A DNA stretch of 64,000 nt, from positions 6,964,501-7,028,500 of the forward strand of contig JAMJFZ010003581.1 of assembly GCA_026225945.1 (NCBI GenBank). Reading direction: 5' to 3'. This stretch comes from Cricetomys ansorgei. Taxonomy: Eukaryota > Chordata > Mammalia > Rodentia > Nesomyidae. Below are positions 22,909 to 33,639 of this stretch, one piece after another. The position numbers and the translations under genes were made by a program. Below the pieces are notes generated by a model. The model was not told the origin of the DNA, did not search any database, and was given only the letters and a program-made list of their open reading frames with translations. How positions within the stretch are numbered: position 1 is the stretch's first letter; each line of letters opens with the position of its first letter.

Positions 22909-23464
22909 AACACTGAAATGAAGTGGGACTGTAATTAGTAGTTTATGTGTGACCCAGAGAAATGATTTGTCAATCATATAATATGTTTGTGCCCAGGATC
23001 CCCTCAAATGTCTAAAATTTCAGGTTAGCTTCTGGGAATATGAAACATTATAATAAAGCCTTCATACTTTTTTTTTTACAGCTCCAGATCTTGCTTTTAT
23101 AGGCAGGACTGTTCTTTAACTGTTCTTCAACCTTCAGAGTATAAACATCCATATAAAGGAATAGAAAACTGAGAAATTGAGTCTTTTGATGACTACTTGA
23201 CTGTTTTGTCTATATCATTATAAAAACTTATTGTAACATTTCAACCACTTCTGACATCACCAGCCAAGAGCAAAACAGACATGGATTCAGATCTGCATTG
23301 AGGTAAGAGAGCTGTTAATTTTTATGACTATATCGTGTCAAGCTTTCCCTTAAGTGTATTCCTTAAACGTACATAATCCTGTGAAAGCAATCCCTCAAGT
23401 ACATACATTTAAAATCCATTCATTTTGTCTGCAAATCTTACCAAATAGCCATCACTTTTCCAAA
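22909..23464. other. Single-copy DNA, no feature seen
   Basis: AT-rich sequence with no recognisable repeat, gene or RNA. Confidence 0.45.
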
Positions 23465-23540
23465 TTGTTCCTTTTCTTTCTTTCTTCCTTTTTCCTTTCC
23501 TTCTTTCTTTTCTTTTTCTTTTTCTTTCTTTCTTATTTTT
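23465..23540. repeat. CTTT/CCTTT low-complexity pyrimidine tract
   Basis: About 75 bp of C and T in irregular CTTT units. Frames on both strands (23354-23581 plus, 23409-23717 minus) cross it and acquire Phe/Ser- or Lys/Arg-rich stretches as artefacts. Confidence 0.93.
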
Positions 23541-24289
23541 TTGATATAGAGAAAGGAATTTGGCTCCATCTTCAGTTTTAAAGAGGATTAAAGAAAAATA
23601 GTGTGTGAAACAGAAGTTCTTTAAGATTTCAATTAATGTATTACTCAATTTGACAGAATGAGATAGATATATTCCTTTAATATATATGCCTGTTGAGGGA
23701 ACATTAATATTGCACAAATTTAAAAAGATAGTTTAAGATGTTTTTAAAGATAGAAAAAAATAATTTTGAGAATTCAGTTCATACCCTTTTCCCTTCCACA
23801 AAAGATTGTCTATTTCCTGTTGTATTTTTAAAGAATTGGCTTCCAGAAAAAGACAGTGGATAGATGATTGACACACTAAGTTCCGTTTTGTCAGCTCCTG
23901 TCTATAACTAAACATTTTAGGTCTCTCTCATTTTATTTCTTTCACCTATATCACAAGATGTTGGACTGGATATGATTTTTATACTATTTCTATTTTAAAA
24001 TCTTATTTATTTATTTACTCCCTATTTATTTGCTTCCTGTGGCAGGACTGAAGCCAGGATGCTCTTGCATTCTCTGAGCTGAGCTCCTGCCTCCTTCCAT
24101 GCCATTTTCTCCAAGTTCATCTCTCTTACTTATTTTGTCTATGTAGGGCCAAGCCTGAATTAACTGCAATGAATAGAATTCCTGCTACCAGCAGTTGAGG
24201 TGAGAAGATCCAGTCCCAAAAGATGATCTCTCTCTTAGCTTTCTGGCACTGTTACTGTTTCTTCAAGGTAAGAGTTTTAGGTATTCCCA
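23541..24289. other. Mostly single-copy DNA, faint SINE-like patch
   Basis: At about 24045-24115 there is a weak antisense ID/B4-like pattern (a gaagccaggatgctcttgca box after a TTTATTTATTTA run), too decayed to call. The rest shows nothing. Confidence 0.35.
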
Positions 24290-24612
24290 TTTTTTGAATT
24301 TTTATTTTATTTTTCTTTTCTCATATAACACATCCTGACTTCCCCTCCTACCCTCCTTCTACTCCTTCCAGTTCCCCTCATTTCCCCTTTTCCTCATATC
24401 TGAACCCCACCCTCATCCACCAAGCAACTCCCCCGTGCTTCTACCCAGAAAATAACAGTCCTCCCAGGGTTACTGCTCAAACAGGGCATGGCATAACAAG
24501 ATGGAACAAGGCTGGGCACTACTGCCTACATCGAGGGTGGACTAGGCAAACCAGCAGGAGCAAAAGAGTCCCAGGGGCAGGTAAAAGGGCCAGAGACTCC
24601 CCAACTCCAGCC
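24290..24612 (-). mobile_element. Lx-type L1 3' UTR, antisense
   Basis: A C/T-rich left part is the complement of the L1 purine tract. It is followed by gggcatggcataacaagatg, a ggtggactaggcaaaccagc box, aaagagtcccaggggcaggt and ggccagagactcccc. Read on the minus strand this gives the gactctttt...gggaccc order of the Lx 3' UTR. The 5' boundary near 24612 is approximate. Confidence 0.82.
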
Positions 24613-24749
24613 TGTAGGAATTTTGCAAGAATCCTGTTTTAATGACAAATACTTTAGTTAATAAAGTGTTGAAGGTCTCAGACTTGCATAATTATGTTAT
24701 TTTGGGCTAGAGTGAGATGCCTAGAAATAAACAAGTTATTAAAAAGTCA
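24613..24749. other. Short single-copy linker
   Basis: No feature seen between the L1 fragment and the next candidate block. Confidence 0.4.
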
Positions 24750-25600
24750 AAAGAGGTCAATTGCACAGTTTTTTTTACGAAGCCAAGTTAAAGCAAGTTT
24801 GTAAATCACTAGCTTTGCAATGCGGTCATCCTTTTATATTTCCATATAAATTCACTCCTAGACTTGGAGCCTCTGCAGAAACAAGCATGCAGAATAAAAT
24901 TCTATTAAGGGGATCATTTCTTGAAGAATTTCATGAAGCCCGAACAGTCATTTAAATCAACAAGTATGTCGTTTTCCATGAGAAAATTGAACTAAAGAAA
25001 TATGCTTTTCCATTGGTGCCAGCTTCCTAAATTCTAGACAGCTTTATAAATGCACACAAGCTACAACCCGAATGTTTGTACTCCAAAGGAGGTTATCAAA
25101 GATTCAATTCTTGTTATCCCAAACCAAGATTTCCATAAAAGCAGTTTGGGCTAGCTAGCATGATTTTATGGTTCATATCACTGGAAACCAAATGTAAAAT
25201 TTGAAGAATGTGTTTTGCAAGAGAATTATCTCTCTTTCTACATATTACTGTTTTAAAGCCTAGCACTTCCCGATATGATTCTCAATCATCATGGTGGCCA
25301 ATCACTTACAGGAAGAACCATCCAGATGAAATTAATGATCACAAGCAGAGAGAACCCAGAGATCTGACTTAGAATCTATCTGCCTGTCTATTTTGGTTTG
25401 TTGCCATGGAACAAAAAGACGAGTTTAAACTAAAGAAAACAAAACACAAAATAGGCTCCCATTTCTAAAAAGAGATGGTCGACTGTAGATTTGGAAGTTA
25501 ACCTCTTCAGACACAAACTTGAAAAGGAAGTAATTGTAAGTGACGCAACACTTTCAGAGACACACACAGCTTATTAACAAGGTCAAAGTGCCTTGGAACC
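24750..25600. promoter_or_regulatory. Candidate conserved non-coding block
   Basis: Repeat-free stretch with a dense set of enhancer-like words: gtaaatcactagctttgcaa, ccatataaattcactcc (CArG-like), a gcatgcagaataaaattc patch, ggtaaa-poor but TAAA/TTAAA-rich cores, and preserved palindromic gctagctagc near 25152. Conservation is inferred from texture only. No plausible coding frame exists. Confidence 0.3.
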
Positions 25601-25799
25601 CCTTCTTTGCCTGGACTTTGACTGTTTGAAATATTGTTTGTCCTGTGATGATGGGGAAGAATTAGAAAGTGGAATGCTTTGTGGCACACGAATAGGACTG
25701 GGGACACATAGATTCTCTGTGATCCCTGCTTCTCTTCTTAGTAGCCAAAAGGAGTTGAGGGGGCATGTTAGGATGGATGTTAGCCAGCGTTGCTTCAGT

Positions 25800-26165
25800 T
25801 TGTAGCAAAATATCTAAGCTAAGTAGTTTCTAAAAAAAAGAAGGCTTATTTTGGCTCACTGCTTTTGGAGTCTCTATTTCAGGACCAAAAAGCTCATTGT
25901 TTTAAGGATCATATTACAGCAGGAGCCTGTATTCAAACACAGTCACTGATCTCAGCAGCCAGGAGCAAAGAAAGGGTAAGAATAAGAAACAGTAGTCCCC
26001 AGTCTTCTTTGCCAATGTGCCCTTAATGATCTAGGTACCTCCCCTTAGACTCCACTTCTCGAAATCACAGCCACTTTCCCAAAGCACAACTCCATAGGCC
26101 AAACATCAAACACATGGATAGACCTTAGTGTGCATTCAAGATCCAAATTATAGCAGACAGCATGT
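25800..26165 (+). repeat. Interspersed repeat of the 'gtgacaaaat' family, near full length
   Basis: The head gtagcaaaatatctaagcta is followed by aaggcttattttggctcact. The tail is aaacatcaaacacatggata, gaccttagtgtgcattcaag and ccaaattatagcag, which corresponds to the family's usual 3' end (a 'caacacatg' box then 'caagatccaaaccata'). It matches the copy at 15296-15625 in its first part. Confidence 0.65.
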
Positions 26166-26500
26166 CCTGGAATTTTCAGAAACTGGTGATGCCTGATTCA
26201 TTTGATTTTCAATTATCACAGATAATTTATGAAATAAATCTCAATTAACAATTAGGAAGACTATTCAAGGAATGCAATTAAAATGGCATCATTCCTTCTA
26301 CTAGAAAGAATTTAGTACCTGGAAAATAATATATCCTCATGAGTTTGAGCTGTGCAGTTTGTATTTGAAATAGAAGTACCAGCTATTCCGCTTTGAAACT
26401 TACTTAAATGTAAGACCTGCCTAAGTGTCAGGTGTGTACTTAGTGAGAGGCCTTGGCTATAGAGTCTTTGTCCACTTTTGTGTCTTAACATGTTAATTCT
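26166..26500. promoter_or_regulatory. Candidate conserved non-coding block
   Basis: Repeat-free AT-rich sequence with clustered homeodomain-like cores: gattttcaattatcacagat, aataaatctcaattaacaat, tgcaattaaaatgg. It borders a Z-forming microsatellite. Function is inferred. Confidence 0.35.
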
Positions 26501-26506
26501 CTAGGG

Positions 26507-26516
26507 GCGTGCGCGC

Positions 26517-26570
<54 letters not shown>
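26507..26570. repeat. Alternating CG/CA purine-pyrimidine microsatellite
   Basis: All 64 bases alternate purine and pyrimidine: gcgtgcgcgcac, then cacacgcgcgcgcac, then a long (AC)n. CpG steps are kept inside the array. This is a classical left-handed (Z) DNA former. Confidence 0.97.
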
Positions 26571-26572
<2 letters not shown>

Positions 26573-27218
26573 CAACTCCCCTCATTTTCAACTTCCCTCC
26601 AGATATTTTACCAGATAAGTAGATGGCAAGTGCTAAAAGTGTTGACTGCTGACACATGTTGGCCATTAAGAAAATTTAAAGGAAACGAGGTTCCTGTTTA
26701 ATATATACAGAGATGTAATTTTCTGAGATGAAGAGTTCCGAGAGTGAATGCACAGCAACAGGACTGGACTTAATGCCACAGAAACACATCTTTAAACCTA
26801 ATTAAAATGTCATATGTTGTTACTCATATTTAAACACAAAATTGACAGCATAAAGGCAAGAAAAAAAAGAGGCAAAGGAAATGCCTACTTTGCATGTCTC
26901 GGTTCATCACCATAGACTTTCCTCCCTCTTCCTGGTTGTTCTTTGATGACTAAACAGTGGAACTAGGACATCCTTAACAGAGGACCGAACATTTCAAGTG
27001 TTACTGATTAATTGAAAGGATTTTTTCTTTCCTGATTTGATACAAAGGAAAGGGAGGAGGAGGAAGAAGAAAGGGATGGGGGAGAAAACAGGGTTTTCAT
27101 TAATTTTACGATTACCCTAGCTAAGTTATCTCTATGCATCATGATGATGTGTGGTTTGCTGATTCAGAGTCTGTACCACTCCTGAGCTCAAATGTACTTT
27201 TCTAAAACTACTCTGAGT
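26571..27218. promoter_or_regulatory. Candidate conserved non-coding block with purine tract
   Basis: No transposon is recognisable. It contains aaacctaattaaaatgtcat near 26797, a G/A-rich run at about 27045-27090 and ttttacgattacc near 27105. It looks like preserved single-copy DNA, but the call rests on texture. Confidence 0.28.
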
Positions 27219-27457
27219 CCATTTCCAATCCTTTTTTTTAAAAAATTATTTATTTATTTTTATTTTCATATACATTGGTGTCTTGCCTGCATGTATATCT
27301 GTATGAGGGTGACAGATTTCCGAGAACAAGAGTTACAGACAGTTGTGAGCTGTCATGTGGGTGCTGGGAATTGGACTCAGGTCCGCTGGAAGAGTAGTCA
27401 TTGCTCTTAACCCACTTCCTCTGGAAGAGCAACCAGTGCTCTTAAACGCAGCCCCAT
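27219..27457 (-). mobile_element. B2/B3-type SINE, antisense, with 11-bp target-site duplication
   Basis: The plus strand begins with a T/ATTT-rich tail (about 27230-27266), then catatacattggtgtcttgc, acagacagttgtgagctgtc, gctgggaattggactcaggt and ggaagagcaaccagtgctct, the reverse complement of a tRNA-derived rodent SINE. The flanks ccatttccaat at 27219-27229 and 27447-27457 are identical. The head region is partly duplicated: a ggaagag...gctcttaa segment occurs twice between about 27389 and 27445. Confidence 0.92.
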
Positions 27458-27565
27458 TTCCAATTGTTAGAATCCTTTTTCAGATGAGAAAGTTGACACC
27501 AAGAAATCTTGAACTGGTAAGAAAACTTTGGCCAAAGATGGAGACAGAATCAACCGAGTATAGAA
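27458..27565 (-). mobile_element. Probable MIR relic, antisense
   Basis: cctttttcagatgagaaagt, then gaaatcttgaactggtaaga and ggccaaagatggagacagaa, follow the order of an antisense MIR (polar 'cagatgaggaaac', 'aagtaacttgccc', 'ggcagagcc'). Divergence is high. The 162-codon plus-strand frame at 27355-27843 runs through the B2, this relic and antisense L1, so it is not a gene. Confidence 0.5.
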
Positions 27566-27689
27566 ATGGATGTTCTCAGATACAGGAAAGAGAGAAGAGA
27601 CGACAAAGAAATGTCAGTAAGACTGTAGTGATGAATCTTTTTCATATGATAAGTACATCTTATTTAACTATTCTGCAAAACTACTTTGT

Positions 27690-28904
27690 GAATGGTAACA
27701 GTTTTTCCTATTCAGAAAGCTCTTACGTATGCCTACATCTTGAAAAACATATTTTCTTCAGCACTTTCAGAGTTTCAGGTCTTGTATTGAGATTATTCAT
27801 CCACTTGGAGTTGATTTTGGTGCAGCGTAAGAGAGGTAGATAGTAAGAGAGGTGGATGTCTTTATATGGCCTTTTGTCTGTGTCCTTCCTTCTATCCCAT
27901 TGATCTGTGTGTCTGTTTCTGTGTGATTCCTTGCTCTTTTTATTACTATGTCTCTATACTATAACGCAAATCTGTTATATTACAAATCCAGCAGGACTCT
28001 TCTTATTCAGGATTGCTTTGTACATTCTGTATTTCCACATTCTGTATTTCCACTGCATTTTAGGATTATTTTTTCCTATTTCTGTGATTATTGTCACTGG
28101 GACTGTGATTGGAATTGCAGAGAATCTAGTTGCCTTTGGATGAAGGCAGTTTTCACAATATTAATCCTGTTAACTCATGAGTAAGTTAGGCTTTACCATT
28201 TTTTTTCTTTGTTGGCTTAAAATTTTCATTGTAGAAGATTTTTATATTCCCAGATAGAGTTATTTCAATGTATTCTTTTGAGGCTATTATGAATGGGTTT
28301 TTTCTCCCAATTTCTTTCTTAGTAGTTTGCCATGGGAATATAGGGAGGCTATTGATTTTTCTGTTGATTTTGTATCTTGCCCCTTTGCTGGGAGTGTTCA
28401 ACAGCTTTAAGAGTTTCCTGGTGGAGTCTTTGGGGCATATTATGTATCAAATTAAACCATTGGGAAGTAGAGATACTTTGACTTTTTCCTTTCCTATTTG
28501 TATCCATTTTATTTGCTTCTTTTGTCTTACTAGTCTTGCTAAATCTTCTAGGACTACATTAAATAAGAATGGAAAAGGTAACTATCCTTTTCTTGCTCCT
28601 GATTTTAGTGGAAATGCTTTGTTTTTTTCCCCCCATTCAATATAAAGATATATACAAGCTTGTAACACACAGCTTTTGTTATGCTGAGATATGTGATTTT
28701 ATTCCTGGTTTCTTTAGCACTTTTAAAGGAAAGGATGTTGGATTTTGTTAAAGGTGATTATGTAGGTTCTATCCTTGTGAACTTTTAAGTATCTTTTAAC
28801 ATTTATTGATTTACATATAATGAACTACTCCTACATTGCTGGAGCAAAGCCAAATTGTAATAGTTACTGATCTTTTTGATGTGTCCTTGATTTTCATTGG
28901 TACT
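27690..28904 (-). mobile_element. Old L1 ORF2 fragment, antisense
   Basis: The plus strand is the reverse complement of the L1 ORF2 (endonuclease-reverse transcriptase) region of an old mammalian L1. Landmarks are ccacttggagttgattttgg, tctatcccattgatctgtgt, a tttttattactatgtctcta box, gattgctttg, aggattattttttcctattt, ggaattgcagagaatctagt and attttgtatcttgccccttt. The minus-strand frame is broken by many stops and indels, so no intact protein remains. Plus-strand frames within it (27907-28184, 28268-28645, 28569-28751) are antisense artefacts. A 15-bp unit (acattctgtatttcc) is duplicated in tandem at 28022-28051. Confidence 0.88.
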
Positions 28905-29112
28905 CTGCTTGGTCTTTGTCAACTTAACTCAAGCTAGAGTTCCCTGAGAAGAAAGAGTCTCAACAGAGGAATTATCTGGAGTAGACTGTTCTGTGGTCCT
29001 GTGGTTAAGTCAGTGGGGCACTTTTTTATTTTTCATTAATGACACATGTGGGAAGGCCTAGTCCACTGTGGGCAGTGCCACCTCTGGAGAGGTGGGCCTG
29101 GGCTCTTTATTA
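28905..29112 (-). repeat. Rodent interspersed repeat fragment (the 42.3-42.7 kb family), opposite orientation
   Basis: The order ggtctttgtcaacttaactc, aagctagagttccctgagaa, tcattaatgacacatgtggg and gtccactgtgggcagtgcca reads as the reverse complement of the end part of the element at 42285-42668. It is truncated and joins directly to antisense L1. I suspect a non-autonomous DNA-transposon family but cannot confirm the name. Confidence 0.65.
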
Positions 29113-29879
29113 CTTTGTGGCTTGATATTTCTGTGATTTGCATATTATTACATTGAAATTTAAAAATCTGGTGCTATTTTGTTGACTGGTTTATTTGTTT
29201 TCATCAGCTATATTTTTTCAGTTGGAGTATTTGCAATGTTCAAGTGGAGCTTGAATATGGCAGCCTTGAGTACATGGTTCAGAAAATAATTCCTCAGTCC
29301 AAGAGCTTAGGGTTCCTGATATACGCTCTATATTATTTCCTGAGTAGTATATTAACCTGCAGAGCAACCACTGCTTGATATTACCACAAGGCATATGCCA
29401 TACTAGCCAATTAGCAATAGGGATCCCTTTGATTTCAGTAACTATTGTAGGTTAAATAACCAAGGTTAGTATGGAATAGACTTTGAGATTTGGCTAATAA
29501 GATTAGGAGTTGGAGGGATGCAGAGTGGGTAAGTGTAAGAATTAAGTATTAGATCAACTTTGGAAAAGAGAAAAAAATGAGGAAAGTGAAGTAGCTAGGA
29601 AAAAAGTTGGGATCCTGTGAAGGCCCATAGATTTTACGATAGTTAAAGATATGGAGGGTTACAATTAAGAGGTAAAAAGCAGAAGGGATAAGAATGGGAG
29701 AAAGAAGAAAAGATTCATGAGTGGGATGGGGAGGATATGAGATATGGCTGAAAAGTAGTAAAGAATGCCTTACAGTAAAACTGAGAGAAACATAAACAGT
29801 GGTCTTAAAACCTGAACCATATACCAGCAAAAGGAAAAACATCATGAGTCACACACGCAAGAAGGAGACAAAAGAATAC
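29113..29879. other. Single-copy DNA, purine-rich second half
   Basis: No gene or recognised transposon. 29540-29760 is rich in A and G on the plus strand, which gives a long minus-strand frame (29549-29845) rich in Phe/Ser/Leu that I treat as compositional. Confidence 0.4.
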
Positions 29880-30059
29880 AAAATAAGAAAGAAAAAGAAG
29901 GCTTAGCGGGTGAGTAGCTACCACACCTGTGTGGAAGTGAAAGGTGAACAGATCAGATCCCTATGACACCAGTAAGCTCCACATGTGGCTATGTCACACC
30001 TAACTGGCATCAGTCCTAAACTGTGCATCAGAGTCCCATCAAAACAGAGAGACTCAGAA
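29880..30059. other. Possible decayed SINE, not assignable
   Basis: gaaggcttagcgggtgagta followed by a cagatcagatccctatgaca box and a ccacatgtggctatgtcac segment hints at a tRNA-derived SINE head and body. The match is not good enough to name a family. Confidence 0.25.
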
Positions 30060-31080
30060 AAGTGACAAACCGGGCTGCGCCTGTTTTGGCATTTTATTTA
30101 AAATTGGGAAGAAAGAAAAATCCAGGACCTCGTGTCTTATAAGACTGATACTTGTTTTGTGGTGCAAAATAAATCAACTCAAGTAGGCATCGACTTTAGG
30201 TACACAAATGACTTCTTTGTCATGTTCATTATGCCACCGTTCTAGGTCTCATTGCTTAGGTTTCTATAACAACGCTGTTGAAACAGATAAGCCTTAAGCC
30301 TTTTTTATATATCAAATTATGGATTCCAGGGCGTAATGCCTATCTCTGTCTCTGATGGTCTAAAATGACTGTCGTCTTGGACATGGATATTCCCTTGATT
30401 TTTTTTTTTTTAATCTGAGCCCCACAAAATTAAATTTACCTCTATCTGTGGACCATGTGTATTCCTAATCGATGGAAGTGGAGACATCGGTAATTGTTTT
30501 TGGTCTCCTGCATTCCCTCTTTAGCTGAGAGAAGACTGATCATTCTCTTATGAAGAAGGCTGTCTCAGGTGCAACGTATTTCTGTCTTATCAGAGCCACC
30601 CTTAACAGAAGACAAAGTACAGAAGAAGCATCGGCACTCTGGCTCACTCCAACTACACTAGTTACTGCCTAGAAGTCAGGTACTATTTGATTTGTTGTTA
30701 AGTACAATGCTGATATGTCAGGTCTTTCCATTAGTGTTAATTAGTCATCATGGTGATAATTGTCAATGATGTGATGCCCAACGAATGCTGAGAATACACA
30801 CGTTCTATATGATAGTAGATAGCATTCCTTTCTGTTTCCGTTGTCTGGTAAATGTGAATTGAGGCTGTTAAGATCATCTTTCAGTTCCTTTGTTTACAAG
30901 CAGCTCCTGATGGGCTGATGTGTCTTTTCACTTGCACCTATTCCTATGGATGCAGCTCTTCAATGTAACACGTAATCTGTTGTGGCCTCCAGATTCAGCT
31001 GTTGGAGAGTGCTTTGTGGAGATCACCACAGCTCAGCCAATTTAGTTCAGCAATTTTGTTGAAAGGAGGAGAGTCTTAGC
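30060..31080. promoter_or_regulatory. Candidate conserved non-coding block
   Basis: About 1 kb with no recognisable repeat. The most striking stretch is 30730-30785, where gtgttaattagtcatcatgg runs into tgataattgtcaatgatgtg, a dense array of TAAT and TGAT/TGTCA cores of the kind bound by homeodomain and PBX/MEIS-type proteins. ctttgtttacaagcagctcc near 30888 contains a forkhead-like core. Enhancer function is inferred. No coding frame is credible. Confidence 0.45.
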
Positions 31081-31310
31081 TTTACTTGATGAATCAGGAT
31101 GACATTAGCAATCTTGCCATAGCTCTGCTTTGCAGAAGAGCTAAACATAGGATCTATCTATAGCTTATCCTGCAGCCAAGTGACTAAGTCATATGGTCTT
31201 TATGCTTCAGTTACTTGGTCCTGATGTATTAGATTCTGCTTTCTGTGACAAATTCAAAGCAGAAAAATCCTGCTAGTCTTATCTCCAGTAAGACAAAATC
31301 TAAACTAAAA
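31081..31310. other. Single-copy linker
   Basis: No recognisable feature before the CT/TA low-complexity tract. Confidence 0.4.
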
Positions 31311-31425
31311 CTCTCTCTCTTTCTTTTTTTTCTCTCTCTCTCTCTATATATATACATATATATGTAACATATGTATGTATATATGTTACATATGTATGTG
31401 TATGTATATATGTTGCACGTAGATA
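31311..31425. repeat. (CT)n then (TA)-rich tract with imperfect hairpins
   Basis: CT-rich to about 31342, then TA-rich. Within it atatgtaacatat and atatgttacatat (about 31360-31395) are perfect reverse complements separated by gtatgtat, giving a 13-bp stem. The minus-strand frame 31229-31453 (Tyr/Ile and Arg/Glu runs) is an artefact. Confidence 0.88.
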
Positions 31426-32886
31426 CTGAATGTGGATAAAAATTAAACAACATTTTTGGTAAAAATAATAAAAGGCTATTTATTTGATTCTCCCAAGATC
31501 TGAAGTTTAAGTTTTATTTATTTATTTATTTTTTGCAATAGCTTTTAAAAATTTGAATTCTTTATGCTTTACTGGTCTGAATTCGTCATTTACTCTCTGG
31601 CACATCCATGAGGGAGGTAATAACTTTTCTTGGCATATATTCTGATTATCATTATAGTGTAGAAGATTCAGATGGAAGAGTCAATGCTTTTCAGCATTGT
31701 TGGAACTCTTGGCCAGCCCTAAGTAAGAAAAACCATTCCAACTTTTCTTCTAAACTTTTTTTTCATCTTTTATGATTTTTTTTAAGTGAATACAACATTA
31801 TTAGCATCCTTATGTGGCTGTATAACTCAGATTAACAGTTTAAAACTTTTCTCAAGGTAGACATTACAAATAACTCCTAGTTTATATTGCTAATATTTGG
31901 CATTAGGTTTGTTAGAATGGATGGATAAATGGCTAAGTAGGTGAATTAAAGTATAGATTGCATGAATAAGGAATCTAGACATAGCATTTGATACTGTTCT
32001 TAAACTGTGTTTGGTATAGGTAATAAATGGAGGAGTTTCCTTCATACATCTTGGTAAGCACAATACATAACTCATGGTAAGCTTTATCCACCCTGAAGCT
32101 AAGTCAAATTGTTCTCACATATCAGACTTATGCCATCTTTATTTACTTCTGGGAAGGCTACCAGCCATGACTGGTGACATTCTCATGGCCACTATAACTC
32201 TTGACATCTTCAGTCATGCCTACCCAACTATGAATTCTGCACTCCCTCTTTGAAGTCACACTACTGCCCTCCTCCCTCCCATAGGGTCTTATCTCCATTT
32301 TTCATAAACAGTAGCTTTTCTAAACTTTCAGTTTTGACCTCCTTTGCTCAGTTTCTTTTCTCTCTTGTTTGAGCTTCAACTTGTATGTGTGATCTAAGCA
32401 CCCTTGCATCTGCTGCCTCTGATATCTCATTCTCAAATCCAGGTTGACATTTTAATTGCTTATTTAATGCCCCAAGCTAAGCATCCTACTAGTTTCTAAA
32501 ATGAGAGCTTTCTTTAACCGAATCACGATTAAGACTGTTTTTTTTTCATTTTCTGACTCTATTGTGTGTATTTATATTCTTCTGCCTCTAGTGTATTAAA
32601 CCTTAGTGTCGCTTCTTACACTTTCATTCATTCTTCACTACAAAAGGTGTCCCATAATTTAACCCCACACCTATTGCTTTCTAGTTCGGCCTCCTCTTTT
32701 CATATCATGGCAATCCCTTTAATTGCAAGTGTTTGTACTCTCTCCAACCCTATTCAGAGATCAAAGTTATTCTTCTCACTGCTCGGCTGTACTTTGGTCT
32801 GTAGTTTCTGTTTTTTGGGCTTTTCTTGTAATTTCTATTTTAGTGTGTCCAACCTCAAATTAACTTAACCTTCATTTTCACTATTA
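31426..32886. other. Mostly single-copy DNA, possible very old LINE traces
   Basis: 31780-32080 and 32100-32850 have a texture reminiscent of ancient LINE (L2-like or old L1) sequence, including pyrimidine-rich runs such as ctgccctcctccctcccata. I could not anchor either to a family. The 100-codon frame at 32566-32868 lacks domain-like features. Confidence 0.35.
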
Positions 32887-33012
32887 TGTCTATCTATCTA
32901 TCATCTATCTATCTATCTATCTATCATCTATCTATCTATCATCTATATCTATCTATCTATCTATCCATCTATCTATCATCTATCTATCTATCTATCTATG
33001 TGTATATTTATA

Positions 33013-33060
<48 letters not shown>
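32887..33060. repeat. Compound (TCTA)n, (GT)n and (GA)n microsatellite
   Basis: TCTA units with ATCA interruptions from 32887 to about 32999, a short TA-rich link, (GT)n at about 33015-33048 and (GA)n to 33060. The plus-strand frame 32886-33128 is created by it. Confidence 0.96.
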
Positions 33061-33198
33061 TGTGTATTATGAAGGTAAGAAGACAAGTTGCAGGAGTCAG
33101 TTATCACCTCTCACCTTGTGGGTTCTGAGGGAATGAGCTCAGGTGGACAAGCCAGGCAGTAAGCAATTTAACCTCCAATTCATCTTGCTGGGCCACTC
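33061..33198 (-). mobile_element. B3-type SINE, antisense
   Basis: After the GT/GA tail, the order gaaggtaagaagacaagttg, gcaggagtcagttatcacct, ccttgtgggttctgagg, gagctcaggtggacaagcca and tcatcttgctgggcca is the reverse complement of the rodent B3/B3A layout. The preceding (GT)n is probably its expanded tail. Confidence 0.82.
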
Positions 33199-33639
33199 CC
33201 CATTCTTCTAGTGGAAGGCGTCCTACACTTTGTTACTTCCATTTTATTTCTAGAATTAAGTCTTTAAGGATAGTGAGTACTTTGATTATAATACATGTTT
33301 AACATTTAACTCAAACTTATGCTCATTAAAAAGTTAATTCAAACACTATGTTTCTTCACATTCTAATAAGACACCCTTCATTACAATCATCCGAAGACAA
33401 GCAAGCATATTAATGTTTATATTATTTATAAAAGAAACACATTATAAACTCTTCCTAAAGAATCTAATGAAACTCTAGTTTCAATCATTATTGTTTTTAT
33501 GGGGAATCCTGTTTCTTTCCCCCAAAGTTTTATCAAGTTGAAAAGTACACAGACCAAAACAGTGTATACTCTCACACTCTCTGTTCCATAGTTGGCAAAG
33601 CCATGCTTTAAAAAAAAAAAACAAAAACAAAAAAAACCC
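33199..33639. other. AT-rich single-copy DNA with A-rich run
   Basis: Nothing recognised except an A-rich run with CAAAAAC interruptions at about 33608-33640. The 112-codon minus-strand frame (33426-33764) crosses that run and is not protein-like. Confidence 0.45.

Noticed and set aside
24045..24115. Antisense ID/B4-like patch
   Set aside because: Too diverged to distinguish from chance.
27355..27843. 162-codon plus-strand open frame, the longest in the window
   Set aside because: It runs through an antisense B2, a MIR relic and antisense L1, with no protein-like continuity.
28268..28645. 125-codon plus-strand hydrophobic frame
   Set aside because: It is antisense to an old L1 ORF2 relic; its hydrophobic look follows from T-rich antisense L1.
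29880..30059. Possible tRNA-derived SINE
   Set aside because: Head and body words are suggestive but order and spacing do not fit a family I can name.
32100..32850. Possible ancient L2-like sequence
   Set aside because: Pyrimidine-rich texture only. I could not line up a chain of family landmarks.
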